Shown in pieces: positions 8,265 through 16,591 of a stretch of DNA of 44,924 bases. Location: contig JAODAT010000032.1 in assembly GCA_025463565.1 (NCBI GenBank), forward strand, positions 1-44,924. Direction: 5' to 3'. Below the pieces are notes generated by a model, which was not told the origin of the DNA, did no database searches, and worked only from the letters and a program-made list of their open reading frames with translations. How positions within the stretch are numbered: the first letter of the stretch is position 1; every line of letters starts with the position of its first letter. Position numbers and translations under genes: made by a program. The stretch is from Microbacteriaceae bacterium. Its GTDB lineage: Bacteria; Actinomycetota; Actinomycetes; Actinomycetales; Microbacteriaceae.

Positions 8265-9140
8265 ATGACAGCAGTAAGAATCGACGGGGTCGCGACGGCG
8301 GCCACCGTTCGCGGCGAACTCGTCGACCGCATCGCGGCGCTGAAGGCCCGGGGCATCCACCCGGGCCTCGGCACGCTGCTCGTCGGCGCCGACCCCGGCT
8401 CGCTCTCCTACGTCGCGGGCAAGCATCGTGACTCGCTCGAACTCGGCATCGAGTCGGTGCGGGTCGACCTGCCCGAGACGGCCACGGCCGACGAGGTGCG
8501 TGCCGCCATTATCGGGCTGAACGAGAACCCGGCCGTCACCGGCTACATCATCCAGCTGCCGCTGCCCGCCGGTCTCGACGAGAACGCGATGCTCGAGCTG
8601 ATGGACCCGGCGAAGGATGCCGATGGCCTGCACCCGATGAACCTCGGGCGACTCGTGCTGGGCGTCGCAGGCGAGCTGCATTCGCCGCTGCCCTGCACGC
8701 CCGCCGGCATCGTCGAGATGCTGCGCCGTTATGGCGTCGAGATCGCCGGAAAGCGCGTCGTCGTGGTCGGCCGCGGTCTCACCGTGGGTCGCCCGCTCGG
8801 ACTCCTGATGACCCGCAAGGGCATCGACGCAACGGTCGTACTCGCGCACTCCCGCACGGTCGATCTGGCCGACGAAGTTCGGCGTGCCGACATCGTGATC
8901 GCTGCCGTCGGCGTGCCCGGGCTGATCAAGGCCGACTGGGTGAAGCCGGGCGCCGCGGTGCTGGACGTCGGCATCACGCGCGTGCTGAACGCAGAGACCG
9001 GCAAGGCGAAGCTGATCGGCGACGTCGACCCCGGTGTCGCCGAGGTGGCGGGATTCCTGTCGCCGGTGCCGGGCGGGGTTGGGCCGATGACCCGCGCGAT
9101 GCTCATGAGCAACGTGGTCGAGGCGGCCGAACGGCTCTAG
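8265..9140 (+). CDS. folD: Bifunctional methylene-THF dehydrogenase / methenyl-THF cyclohydrolase
   Basis: 291-aa cytosolic enzyme oxidising 5,10-methylene-THF (NADP-linked) to 10-formyl-THF, directly downstream of the GlyA reaction. The active-site pair Tyr49 and Lys53 lie in [42 protein letters not shown] and the C-terminal [12 protein letters not shown] are all present. The nucleotide-binding motif reads [13 protein letters not shown], with Gly where the family usually has Ser in GRS; cofactor binding should survive. AAGGAAG precedes the ATG. It shares the one-carbon theme with purU and glyA and probably the ZTP-controlled transcript. Confidence 0.96.
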   Translation: MTAVRIDGVATAATVRGELVDRIAALKARGIHPGLGTLLVGADPGSLSYVAGKHRDSLELGIESVRVDLPETATADEVRAAIIGLNENPAVTGYIIQLPLPAGLDENAMLELMDPAKDADGLHPMNLGRLVLGVAGELHSPLPCTPAGIVEMLRRYGVEIAGKRVVVVGRGLTVGRPLGLLMTRKGIDATVVLAHSRTVDLADEVRRADIVIAAVGVPGLIKADWVKPGAAVLDVGITRVLNAETGKAKLIGDVDPGVAEVAGFLSPVPGGVGPMTRAMLMSNVVEAAERL

Positions 9141-9189
9141 GTTTCCTTCACTGTCATCAGGTCGAACTACGTTGGGATCTCTTGGCGAG

Positions 9190-9238
9190 AGTGCAGTAGT
9201 GGCGACTTGCGAGTGAGGAAAGTCACCACAAGTGCACT
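9190..9238. repeat. Imperfect inverted repeat downstream of folD
   Basis: AGTGCAGTAGTGGCGACTT (9190-9208) and AAGTCACCACAAGTGCACT (9220-9238) are near-perfect inverted arms of 19 bp around an 11-nt loop. There is no T-tract, so it is not a standard terminator. It could still protect the 3' end of the folD mRNA or be a second family of dispersed palindromes. Confidence 0.6.
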
Positions 9239-9258
9239 TTCGAAGAACGAACTCGCGG

Positions 9259-9283
9259 GTGAGGTCTCAATAAGCTCGACCCG
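9259..9283. repeat. Half copy of the intergenic palindromic repeat
   Basis: GTGAGGTCTCAATAAGCTCG followed by ACCCG matches the right arm of the elements at 18028-18054 and 18059-18085 with a few changes. It lacks the left arm. It ends just before the stop codon of the convergent lipoprotein gene, followed by TTTTTGA. Confidence 0.65.
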
Positions 9284-9290
9284 TTTTTGA

Positions 9291-10052
9291 CTACTCCCCC
9301 GAGTACCCGATCACGCAGGTGAGTCCGCTCTGCGGTGCGCTCGTATCCCAGCCGGTGACCGAGGCGACCTCGTCGGCTGCGCCGAGCGGGGTGATGGTGA
9401 TCTTGCAGGCCTCGATGGTGGCATTGGAGCCATCGGCGAGTCCGAAGCCGTATAGGCCATAGCGCCAGAGCTTCAGGTCGGGTCCGGGCTGGCCGCTCTC
9501 GAAGTCCGCGATCGCGTGGACCCTGCCGGAGGTGACCCACTGGTAGCCGTTGTAGCAGGGAGCGGTCGTGTCGGAGGGCACGACGCTCTTGCCGATGATC
9601 GCCGAGCCGAAGTATGGGCTGCCGAGAGTGATTCCCACCGGGGCGACGAAGGTCTTGCCGCTGATCGTCGACGTGATGTCGATCGGCACGAGGATGCTGC
9701 CGTTGGCGGCGAGGTAGGCGGTGTCCCTCGGAACGGTGCCGCCCTTGCCGTCGCCGCACTGCCCGAGGAACGTAGATTCGTATGTTTTCGCCGCCGGGTC
9801 GCTGTACGTCAGCGGCTTGTGCGCGGTCAGCTGGATGCCGATGGTGCTGCCGTCCGCTCCGCGAACGTTGGCGGTGATGGTGAACAGCACGTCCGTGGCG
9901 GTGGCCGACGGGGTGGGTGTGGCGCTCGGGGCGACCGTCGCCTTACCGGTCGAGCCTCCGGTCGGCGTGCCCTGCGTGCCGCAGCCCGCCAGAAGCAGGG
10001 TCAGGGCAACACCGCCCGCTACGATCGAGGTGGTGGCGAGCGACCTTCTCAT
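9291..10052 (-). CDS. Putative lipoprotein of unknown function
   Basis: 253 aa with a clear lipoprotein signal: positive MRRS start, hydrophobic stretch and lipobox LLAGC with Cys24 as the lipidation site. A Thr/Ser/Pro/Gly-rich linker (about 25-52) leads to an extracellular domain of about 200 residues. That domain has three to four cysteines (QCGDGKGG, APCYNGYQW, IEACKI, LTCVIGY) that could form disulfides outside the cell. I recognise no enzymatic motif. It is a single gene, divergent from the aldose epimerase across 35 bp. Confidence 0.75.
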   Translation of the reverse strand: MRRSLATTSIVAGGVALTLLLAGCGTQGTPTGGSTGKATVAPSATPTPSATATDVLFTITANVRGADGSTIGIQLTAHKPLTYSDPAAKTYESTFLGQCGDGKGGTVPRDTAYLAANGSILVPIDITSTISGKTFVAPVGITLGSPYFGSAIIGKSVVPSDTTAPCYNGYQWVTSGRVHAIADFESGQPGPDLKLWRYGLYGFGLADGSNATIEACKITITPLGAADEVASVTGWDTSAPQSGLTCVIGYSGE

Positions 10053-10087
10053 TGTTCGAGAGTACCAGCGGCTCGGTACTCTGAACC

Positions 10088-11002
10088 ATGCTCAACCCCA
10101 CCGGCATCCAGTACGAGCTCGTCCGTGGCACCGCCCGGGCGGTGATCACGCAGGTCGGCGCGGCGATCCGCGAACTGCAGGTGGACGGCGTCGATCTCGT
10201 GCAGCCGTACCCCGCGACGACGATCGCGCCGTTCGGTGCCGGCATCACCCTCGCGCCCTGGCCGAACCGGGTGCGGGACGGGCTGTGGCACCACGATGGC
10301 GAGCCGCAGCAGCTCGACCTCACCGAACCCGAACTCGGCAACGCCCTGCACGGCCTGCTGCGCGACCGCCCGTACGACCTGATCGAGCGCACCGACTCGT
10401 CGGTCACGCTGGCGGCAACCATCTTCCCCACGCGCGGCTACCTTTTCGAGGTCGCAACGACGGTCAGATTCGAGCTGACCGGCGATGGGATCACGGTGAG
10501 CCACTCCCTGCGCACGATCGGTGACGCGGCGGCGCCGGTCGCGGTCGGGTCGCATCCGTACCTTCGGGTGGGCGATGTGCCGATCGACGACCTGATCGTT
10601 ACAGTGCCGGCCGGCAGCCACTTCGAGACGGACGCCCGGCTCAACCCGACCGCGGAGACCCCGGTCGACGGCACGAGGTTCGACCTTCGCGGCGGCGTCC
10701 CGCTGCGAGGGCTCGCCCTCGACGACGGCTTCGGGCAGCTTCCCGCGGGCGTCGCTACCAGCAGGGTGAGCGCTCCCGATGGGCGCGCTGTCGAGCTGTG
10801 GCAGGGCGACGACTACCGCTACGTGCAGGTGTTCGTCACGCGGATCTTCCCGCTCGACGGCGAGGTGATCAGCGCCCTCGCCATCGAGCCGATGTCCGCG
10901 CCGGCCGACGCTCTCAACTCCGGGCAGGGCCTGCGCTGGCTCGAACCGGGGGAGTCCTGGGAACTGTCCTGGGGCATCCGCTACACGGCACCGGTCAAGT
11001 AA
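10088..11002 (+). CDS. Aldose 1-epimerase family protein
   Basis: 304-aa galactose-mutarotase-fold enzyme expected to interconvert alpha and beta anomers of hexoses in the cytosol. NALHGLLRD (86-94) and GSHPYLRVG (154-162, His156) hold the substrate and acid histidines. The C-terminal AIEPMSAPADALNSG corresponds to the conserved region with the catalytic Glu. The subfamily is the GalM/YihR-like group common in actinobacteria. The ATG lies 35 bp from the divergent lipoprotein start, and the next gene follows 26 bp downstream, so the two may be co-transcribed. The exact sugar is unknown. Confidence 0.88.
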   Translation: MLNPTGIQYELVRGTARAVITQVGAAIRELQVDGVDLVQPYPATTIAPFGAGITLAPWPNRVRDGLWHHDGEPQQLDLTEPELGNALHGLLRDRPYDLIERTDSSVTLAATIFPTRGYLFEVATTVRFELTGDGITVSHSLRTIGDAAAPVAVGSHPYLRVGDVPIDDLIVTVPAGSHFETDARLNPTAETPVDGTRFDLRGGVPLRGLALDDGFGQLPAGVATSRVSAPDGRAVELWQGDDYRYVQVFVTRIFPLDGEVISALAIEPMSAPADALNSGQGLRWLEPGESWELSWGIRYTAPVK

Positions 11003-11028
11003 AGCGCCCATCAAGTAATCTGTACCGC

Positions 11029-12087
11029 GTGCCTGAACCGACCAAGCGTGACCTGAGGCGGTGGCGGCACTACCTCGCCGACGAGCTTTCAGAAGCCGCG
11101 GTCTATCGAGACCTCGCCGTTCGGCGCAAGGGCGAGGAGCGCGAGATCCTGCTCGCCCTCGCCGATGCCGAGGGTAGGCATGCCGACCACTGGCGCGAGC
11201 TGCTCGGTGACAATGCCGGCCGTGAGGTCGGAGGCGACGTCCGTTCACAGCTTCTCGGATTCTTCGCGCGCCGGTTCGGGTCGGTCTTTGTGCTCGCCCT
11301 CGCCCAGCGGGCGGAGGCGCGCTCGCCGTATGAGAAGGATTCAGATGCGACCGCCGCGATGGCAGCGGACGAACGCGTTCACGCGGAGGTCGTCCGCGCC
11401 CTGGCCACCCGCGGTCGCAACCGCCTGTCCGGCACGTTCCGAGCCGCCGTCTTCGGCGCGAACGACGGTCTCGTATCGAACCTGGCGCTCACGCTCGGCA
11501 TCAGCGCGAGCGGTGTTCCCACCCACGTGGTGCTGCTGACCGGCATCGCAGGACTGTTCGCCGGGGCGCTGTCGATGGGCGCGGGGGAGTACGTCTCGAT
11601 CAGCTCGCAGCGCGAGTTGCTTCAGGCGTCGACACCCGATCCCGACAGTGACACCGCCCTGCCGCATCTCGACGTGAACGCGAACGAGCTGAGCCTCGTC
11701 TATCGCGCCCGCGGTATGTCGGAGGAGGACGCCGACAAGCGTGCGGCCGAAGTGCTGAGGGACAACAGCCTTGCCGTGACGGAGGAGGCCGACGAACACG
11801 AGGCCGTTGGCACCGGAATCGGGGCAGCCCTCTCCAGCTTCTGCTTCTTCGCGTCGGGCGCGATCATCCCGATCATCCCCTATTTCTTCGGGCTGGGCGG
11901 GTGGACGGCCATCGTCATCTCGGGCGGCCTGGTCGGCCTTGCGCTGATCGGCACCGGCGCGATCGTCGGGGTGCTGTCCGGCGGCCCGCCGTTCAAGCGC
12001 GCCCTGCGACAACTTCTGATCGGGTTCGGCGCCGCGCTCGTCACCTACCTGCTCGGGTTGCTGTTCGGCACCGGCGGGGCCGGCTGA
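11029..12087 (+). CDS. Ferritin-like domain fused to VIT1/CCC1 Fe/Mn transporter (MbfA-type)
   Basis: 352-aa membrane protein. The N-terminal ferritin-like domain (about 10-125) has diiron-type residues: Glu22 in SEAAVY, EGRH (48-51) and ERVH (115-118). The C-terminal VIT domain (about 135-350) begins FRAAVFGANDGLVSNLALTL, contains the MGAGEYVSISSQREL segment and ends in hydrophobic helices. This two-domain design matches MbfA-type exporters that move iron or manganese out of the cytosol; the ferritin part is thought to sense or bind the metal. GTG at 11029 is the start because homology begins with the helical domain. A second, ferritin-less VIT protein lies at 25806-26537. Confidence 0.9.
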   Translation: MPEPTKRDLRRWRHYLADELSEAAVYRDLAVRRKGEEREILLALADAEGRHADHWRELLGDNAGREVGGDVRSQLLGFFARRFGSVFVLALAQRAEARSPYEKDSDATAAMAADERVHAEVVRALATRGRNRLSGTFRAAVFGANDGLVSNLALTLGISASGVPTHVVLLTGIAGLFAGALSMGAGEYVSISSQRELLQASTPDPDSDTALPHLDVNANELSLVYRARGMSEEDADKRAAEVLRDNSLAVTEEADEHEAVGTGIGAALSSFCFFASGAIIPIIPYFFGLGGWTAIVISGGLVGLALIGTGAIVGVLSGGPPFKRALRQLLIGFGAALVTYLLGLLFGTGGAG

Positions 12088-12088
12088 G

Positions 12089-12505
12089 CTATACCAGCTC
12101 GTTCAGCACAGTCACCGGGAAGTCGGCGTGCACGTCATCCGCTCCGTACATCAGCAGCGCGCTGAATCGCATCGGCGGTCGCACGGAGGCGAGCCAGTGC
12201 TCGTCGAAGGGGGCGACGATCACCGTGCTCCCCATCGCGAACCCTTCGCCCGCCAGTTCGTGCAGGTGCGGCACAGCCTGGTCGATCACGAAGTAGCGTC
12301 GCAGTTCACCTCGCGCCAGCGTGAGGCCGAACTGGATGTGGTCTTTCTCCGCTTTGCCGTCGACATAGAGGCACAGCATCAGCGGCGACGGTTCGGCGGG
12401 AAGCGGGCGGTCGAGTTTGAACCGGATCCAGATTCGGCCCGTCGACCGCGACAAGCTCACCCTGGCGAGTCGCGGTGCTTCGACATCCTCGGGCTCCGCA
12501 TGCAT
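12089..12505 (-). CDS. Conserved hypothetical protein
   Basis: About 138 aa, soluble, no signal peptide and no motif I recognise. It looks like a small beta-rich cytosolic protein (LARVSLSRSTGRIWIRFKLD, LMLCLYVDGKAEKDHIQFGL). A GTG nine bases upstream (12514) is an alternative start. It follows the hypothetical gene at 12539-12775 by 33 bp on the same strand and converges on the VIT gene with one base between the stops. Its style (VDG, small, single-domain) recalls the other lineage-specific small genes at 20734 and 27-30 kb, but I cannot prove homology. Confidence 0.6.
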   Translation of the reverse strand: MHAEPEDVEAPRLARVSLSRSTGRIWIRFKLDRPLPAEPSPLMLCLYVDGKAEKDHIQFGLTLARGELRRYFVIDQAVPHLHELAGEGFAMGSTVIVAPFDEHWLASVRPPMRFSALLMYGADDVHADFPVTVLNELV

Positions 12506-12538
12506 GCCGCACACGGTAGGCCGAGATGCGACCGATTG

Positions 12539-12775
12539 CTAGCTGGCGAGCGCCGGCATCGGTTGGAAGACGTCGACCGCGTCGCGCAGCGTGGAGTAGA
12601 ACTCCGGCTCGGCGGGTGCGCTGAGTTTCAGCAGTTCGTAGACACCGGCGACGTGGTTGACGAAGCCAACCACTCCGCAGCCGGTGACGGACTCCTGCAG
12701 GCGATCGTAGATCACCCAATCCGTCTCGTTGAGCTTCACAACCTCGATCTGTTCGTCGTGCGTGTAGTTCGTCAT
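12539..12775 (-). CDS. Small hypothetical protein
   Basis: 78 aa, acidic, no signal peptide or membrane segment. It starts MTNYTHDEQIEVVKLNETDW and has a hydrophobic middle GCGVVGFVNHVAGVYELLKL that looks like an amphipathic helix. It reads as a complete small gene, between the GT87-like gene upstream (8 bp away) and the hypothetical gene downstream on the same strand, so all three may share a transcript. Function unknown. Confidence 0.6.
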   Translation of the reverse strand: MTNYTHDEQIEVVKLNETDWVIYDRLQESVTGCGVVGFVNHVAGVYELLKLSAPAEPEFYSTLRDAVDVFQPMPALAS

Positions 12776-12783
12776 GCCTTCAT

Positions 12784-14211
12784 CTAAGCCGCTGGAGCTT
12801 TTTTGCGGCTACGGGTTGAACTCCCAGAAATTTCGTCGTAATGGGGCGAGCGCCACGGATGCCGCAGCTCGCCGAGAAGGCGTCCCCACCACCCCGGCCC
12901 GGCCCGGTAAATCGTCACGGCCACGATCACCGCGATCGCGGCCGGGTACGACGCGAGCGTCAAGTTCGCCTGCGGATCGAGCTGCCTCAGAACGAGAATC
13001 GCGGGAATGGCCAGCCATTCCCAGCGGCTCGACATTGCGATCATCGGCAGCAGCAGAAGCGCGTACCAGGGGTAGCGGGGCGACACGATGAGCAGCGTCA
13101 CACCGATCATCGCCACCTCGCCGAGCCATGGCGAGTCCTGGTTCGATTTTCGCCAGACGAAGAACGCGAGCACGAGCAGCAGCACGGCGACGATCACAAT
13201 GCCGGCGTTGCCCTTCGCGAACCAGCTGATGAGCACGAATCGAGATCCGTCGTCATAGCCCTCCTCGTTGAGATAGGTGGGCAGGTAGCCGAGAACCTTC
13301 ACCCCGCTGGCGAGGATGTACGGCAGGTAGAGCAGCAGGAATGTCACCACTGCTCCGACGATGATCTTCACGGGATGGCGGCGCAGCACGGCGATCCCGC
13401 CGATGACCGGGATGAGCTTCGCCGCAATCGAGGCCCCGAGTGCGATGCCGCCCCGCCACGGTTTCTTCGACGACGCGAGCAGAACACCGGCGAGCAGCAG
13501 CAGGGCGCCCAGGGTGTCCACGTGCGAGTTGGTGACGGCTTCCGTCGCGACGAGCGGGCACCACGCCCACAGGGCCGCCCATCTCGGGTCGAGGCCGCGG
13601 CGGTGCAGCGCCACCAGCAGCATCCAGGTGATCGCCAGCGCCATCAGCAAGCCGGCGAGCTGCATCGGCCAGTACTGGGCGTCCGGCCCGACGATGAAGC
13701 GGATGCCGGCGAACAGCAACTCGCTCGACGGCGGATAGATGGTGTGCGCCGTGCCGCGGTTGAGCGCGGTGTAGGCGACGATGCTCGAGCCGGGCTCGTG
13801 CGAGGTCTGGATGCGCGAGCCGTCACCGGAGGACGGGAACAGCCAGTCCGGACGGATCGAGGCGAGATACGGCGAGGTAGCGGCATAGCGATACGGCGAG
13901 ATGCCGTGGGTCTGCACGATGCCGTCCCAGGCGTACCGAGCCGAGTCGGTGCTCGTGTTCGGCGGACCCGCCATCGCCGCCCCGCCGATCCCGACCGCCC
14001 CCACGACGATGAGGATGACCGCCGCCTTCAGCGGGACCTTCCGCAACAGCCAGTACGCGGCACCGAACGCCAGCCACAGCCCGAGCGTGTACCACTCGAG
14101 CGCCCCGCCGAGATGCGAGCGATAGAACGGCAGCGTCGCGATCGACAGCGCGGTCGCGACGGCGAGGCCGGTGAGCAGCACGGCCGTGATCGCGATACGC
14201 ACGGGTCTCAT
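12784..14211 (-). CDS. GT87-like polyprenyl-phosphate-dependent membrane glycosyltransferase
   Basis: 475-aa integral membrane protein with about 10-12 transmembrane helices and the GT-C layout. A short cytosolic N-terminus and the first helices are followed by a large extracellular loop holding an acidic pair (STDSARYAWDG, about 92-102), then repeated hydrophobic helices. GT87/DUF2029 members transfer mannose or related sugars from polyprenyl-phosphate donors to cell-envelope glycans. The tail (about 440-475) is charged and cytosolic. It is divergent from the molybdopterin oxidoreductase with only 51 bp between the ATGs and a mirrored promoter element. The GT2, DUF2064 and epimerase genes lie just beyond. 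Confidence 0.75.
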   Translation of the reverse strand: MRPVRIAITAVLLTGLAVATALSIATLPFYRSHLGGALEWYTLGLWLAFGAAYWLLRKVPLKAAVILIVVGAVGIGGAAMAGPPNTSTDSARYAWDGIVQTHGISPYRYAATSPYLASIRPDWLFPSSGDGSRIQTSHEPGSSIVAYTALNRGTAHTIYPPSSELLFAGIRFIVGPDAQYWPMQLAGLLMALAITWMLLVALHRRGLDPRWAALWAWCPLVATEAVTNSHVDTLGALLLLAGVLLASSKKPWRGGIALGASIAAKLIPVIGGIAVLRRHPVKIIVGAVVTFLLLYLPYILASGVKVLGYLPTYLNEEGYDDGSRFVLISWFAKGNAGIVIVAVLLLVLAFFVWRKSNQDSPWLGEVAMIGVTLLIVSPRYPWYALLLLPMIAMSSRWEWLAIPAILVLRQLDPQANLTLASYPAAIAVIVAVTIYRAGPGWWGRLLGELRHPWRSPHYDEISGSSTRSRKKAPAA

Positions 14212-14218
14212 ACTGGTG

Positions 14219-14255
14219 GTTCGTAACCCTGTCGCCTGGCGGCCGGGTTACGAAC
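14219..14255. promoter_or_regulatory. Mirror-image divergent promoter/operator
   Basis: GTTCGTAACCC (14219-14229) and GGGTTACGAAC (14245-14255) are perfect 11-bp inverted arms around a 15-bp centre. Each arm sits exactly seven bases from the ATG of its gene, so both genes have GGGTTACGAAC, seven bases, then ATG. No Shine-Dalgarno is present for either, which fits leaderless transcription with TACGAA at about -14 to -9 as a -10 box. A dimeric regulator site is the alternative reading. Confidence 0.6.
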
Positions 14256-14262
14256 GATCTTT

Positions 14263-15519
14263 ATGCAGAGTCTGCTCTACGCGTTCCGACAGGCGTTACA
14301 GACGCCGTCGCGTAACCCGCGAACAGCCGTCGCCCTCGGCCGCCTGCTCGGGTTCGCCTTCATCCTGTGCTTCGCCACCGGCATTTACAGCCACTTCATC
14401 CAGGACCCGCTGCCGGGCATGCACTTCCTCACGCGGCCCGTCTGGCTCTACCAGGTGACGCAGGGCATCCACATCACGGCCGGCATCGCCTGCTTCCCGC
14501 TGATCTTCGCCAAGCTGTACTCGATCTTCCCGCTGCTGTTCCAGACGCCGCCGGTGAAGGGCGTCGTGCACCTGCTGGAGCGCGCGTCGATCGCCCTTTT
14601 CGTGGCGTCGTCGCTGTTCGAGATCACCATCGGCCTGATCAACACCTTCCAGTGGTACGCGCTCTTCCCGTTCCCCTTCCGGCAGACCCACTTCTCCATC
14701 TCCTTCGTCGTGATCGGCTCGCTCGCCATCCACATCGCGGTGAAGCTGCCGATCATCACCCGCTACTGGGCGAAGAAGAACGCGTACGACGAGAACGGCG
14801 AGGTGAAGCCGCTCGAGGAGCACGAAAACGATGACCTGGTTCGGCTACCGCTGACTGACATCGGAATCGGCGTCACCAGCCGCGTCTTCGCCTGGATCGA
14901 CAGGGCTCCCAAACCGAAGACGCCCGGCACCAATCGCCGTGGGTTCTTCGTCACCGTCGGTGTCGCTGTCGCCGCGGTGGTCGGGCTGACGGTTGGCCAG
15001 TCCGTGCGACCCCTCGACTTCGCGAACATCTTCGCGCCGCGCAAGGCCGGTGTCGGGCCGAACGCCTTGCCCGTCAACCGCACGGCTCATGCGGCGAAGG
15101 TCATCGACGACGCGATGTCGCCGCACTGGACGCTCACCGTCACCGCCGGGAACGTGACGAAGGATTTCAATCGCAAGCAGCTCGAGGCGATGACCCAGTA
15201 CCAGGTCGACCTGCCGATCGCGTGCGTCGAGGGCTGGAGCCAGATGGCGCACTGGAAGGGACCGCGCGTGAAGGATCTCATGTCGAGAGTCGGGGCCAAA
15301 CAGGGCGTCTCCGTGAAAGCCACCAGCCTCGAGAAGGGCAGCAGCTACGCCGTGACCACCATGGAACCCGAATTCGCCTGGGACGACCTCACTCTCATCG
15401 CGCTCGAGGTCGACGGCGCGACGCTCGACATCGACCACGGCTTTCCCGCGCGGCTGATCGCGCCGGCCCGGCCGGGCGTGCTTCAGACCAAGTGGCTCGA
15501 CTCGATCGAGGCGCTCTGA
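14263..15519 (+). CDS. Membrane-anchored molybdopterin-dependent oxidoreductase (YedY-like)
   Basis: 418 aa in two parts. Residues 20-170 form about four transmembrane helices with histidines (His44, His70, His143, His157) suitable for haem b, as in cytochrome b561/YedZ-like electron carriers. After a cytosolic linker, NRRGFFVTVG (224-233) starts a fifth hydrophobic stretch resembling a Tat signal. The C-terminal domain (about 270-418) is the sulfite-oxidase-type molybdopterin fold with the Mo-ligating Cys321 in PIACVEGWS. Electrons would pass between an extracytoplasmic substrate and the quinone pool through the haem part (inference). The substrate is unknown; YedY-type enzymes reduce sulfoxides. 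Coupled to the next gene by a TGATG overlap. Confidence 0.85.
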   Translation: MQSLLYAFRQALQTPSRNPRTAVALGRLLGFAFILCFATGIYSHFIQDPLPGMHFLTRPVWLYQVTQGIHITAGIACFPLIFAKLYSIFPLLFQTPPVKGVVHLLERASIALFVASSLFEITIGLINTFQWYALFPFPFRQTHFSISFVVIGSLAIHIAVKLPIITRYWAKKNAYDENGEVKPLEEHENDDLVRLPLTDIGIGVTSRVFAWIDRAPKPKTPGTNRRGFFVTVGVAVAAVVGLTVGQSVRPLDFANIFAPRKAGVGPNALPVNRTAHAAKVIDDAMSPHWTLTVTAGNVTKDFNRKQLEAMTQYQVDLPIACVEGWSQMAHWKGPRVKDLMSRVGAKQGVSVKATSLEKGSSYAVTTMEPEFAWDDLTLIALEVDGATLDIDHGFPARLIAPARPGVLQTKWLDSIEAL

Positions 15520-15977
15520 TGGCCGTGCGGTTGTGGAGATATGGGCTTCTCCTGCTCGGGCTCGCGCTTCTTGGTACGGGAGCCGTCGTGCTCGCGCAGG
15601 AGGTGAAGCCGACCCGTTACATCGGCATCCTGGTGTGGTTCATCGGTGCCCTGATCATCCACGACGGCATCATCGCGCCCACGGTCTTTCTCATTACCGT
15701 CGTCATGCGCAAGCGGCTCTCGAAAGTACCGACAGTCGTCGTCGCGATCATCCAGGGCGCGCTCGTCGTCGCGGGAATCATCACGCTGATCGTCGTGCCC
15801 GAGGTTCTCAAGAAGTGGATCGGCACCCTCAGCTCGTCCATCCTGCCGCAGAACTACGCGCTGCACCTCGGTCTGTTCTACGCGGCACTCGTGCTGCTGA
15901 CCGCGCTCGCGGTCGCGTTCTATCGGGTGATCTTCACCAGGCGGCAGAAGCTCCTGTCGTCGGCCGACCAGGCCTGA
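15519..15977 (+). CDS. Small integral membrane protein next to the Mo-oxidoreductase
   Basis: 152 aa with four predicted helices (about 8-26, 33-58, 71-92 and 118-138), a basic loop KRLSKV and a basic C-terminus FTRRQKLL. No family motif is recognisable. Its ATG overlaps the stop of the oxidoreductase (TGATG), so translation is coupled and the two products probably work together, for example as partner membrane subunit or assembly factor. Its 3' end overlaps the convergent methyltransferase gene by 58 bp, so antisense transcripts are expected there. Confidence 0.75.
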   Translation: MAVRLWRYGLLLLGLALLGTGAVVLAQEVKPTRYIGILVWFIGALIIHDGIIAPTVFLITVVMRKRLSKVPTVVVAIIQGALVVAGIITLIVVPEVLKKWIGTLSSSILPQNYALHLGLFYAALVLLTALAVAFYRVIFTRRQKLLSSADQA

Positions 15978-16591
15978 CGCAGCTCGAAGCCCGCGTTCGC
16001 CGCACGGGCGATCATGCTGGTGAGTCCGATCTCCGCCCACGGGAAGCTCTCGCTCTCGCGACCCTGGAGGTCGACGAGCCGGCCGTTGTAGCGGCGGTCC
16101 CGTTCGTCGTCGGGGTGGAGCTCGATCACGAGCTCGCCGGTCGGCGCGAGCAGCTGCCCGCAGCGCACCAGCAGGGCGTCGACGTCGCCGCCGATCCCCA
16201 CGTTCTCGTCGACCAGCAGCACCGTCTGCCAGCCACCCTCGTCGGGCAATGCATCGAAGATCGAGCCCTCGAAGACCGGAAGGCCAGCCGCGCGTGCCAA
16301 CTCCACCGCGGCCGGCGACACGTCGACACCGAGCACCTCGAGTCCGAGGTCGCGCGCCGCGCGCACCATCCGGCCGGGACCGCAGCCCACGTCCAAGACC
16401 GGGCCGGTAACCGAAGCTAGCAGCAGCAGGTCCACCTGGTCTGCGTCCGCGGTCCAGCGGGCGACATCCATCTTCGCGGGCGATTTGCCCAGCTCATGCA
16501 GGTAGAGAACTTCTACGTCGGAGTCGCGCAGCGCGCGGGCGTACGGCTCGCTGCCGCCGGCACCGAAGCTGCGGGGTGAGAGCAGGGTCAT
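15920..16591 (-). CDS. Class I SAM-dependent methyltransferase
   Basis: 223 aa. The Rossmann motif I is PVLDVGCGPGRM (about 64-75), followed by motif II GVDVSPAAVELA; ELVIELHPDD is near motif IV. The substrate-binding C-terminus ends in FCRLVKITR. Soluble. It is the last gene of a minus-strand run (GT2, DUF2064, methyltransferase) with start/stop overlaps, so it probably methylates a product or precursor of that pathway. The acceptor is not predictable. Its 3' end overlaps the convergent membrane-protein gene. Confidence 0.82.
   Translation of the reverse strand: MTLLSPRSFGAGGSEPYARALRDSDVEVLYLHELGKSPAKMDVARWTADADQVDLLLLASVTGPVLDVGCGPGRMVRAARDLGLEVLGVDVSPAAVELARAAGLPVFEGSIFDALPDEGGWQTVLLVDENVGIGGDVDALLVRCGQLLAPTGELVIELHPDDERDRRYNGRLVDLQGRESESFPWAEIGLTSMIARAANAGFELRQAWSADDRSFCRLVKITR

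Noticed and set aside
12841-14226. 461-codon open frame opposite the GT87-like gene
   Set aside because: Highly charged Arg/Gln/Asp/His composition expected from reading a membrane-protein gene backwards.
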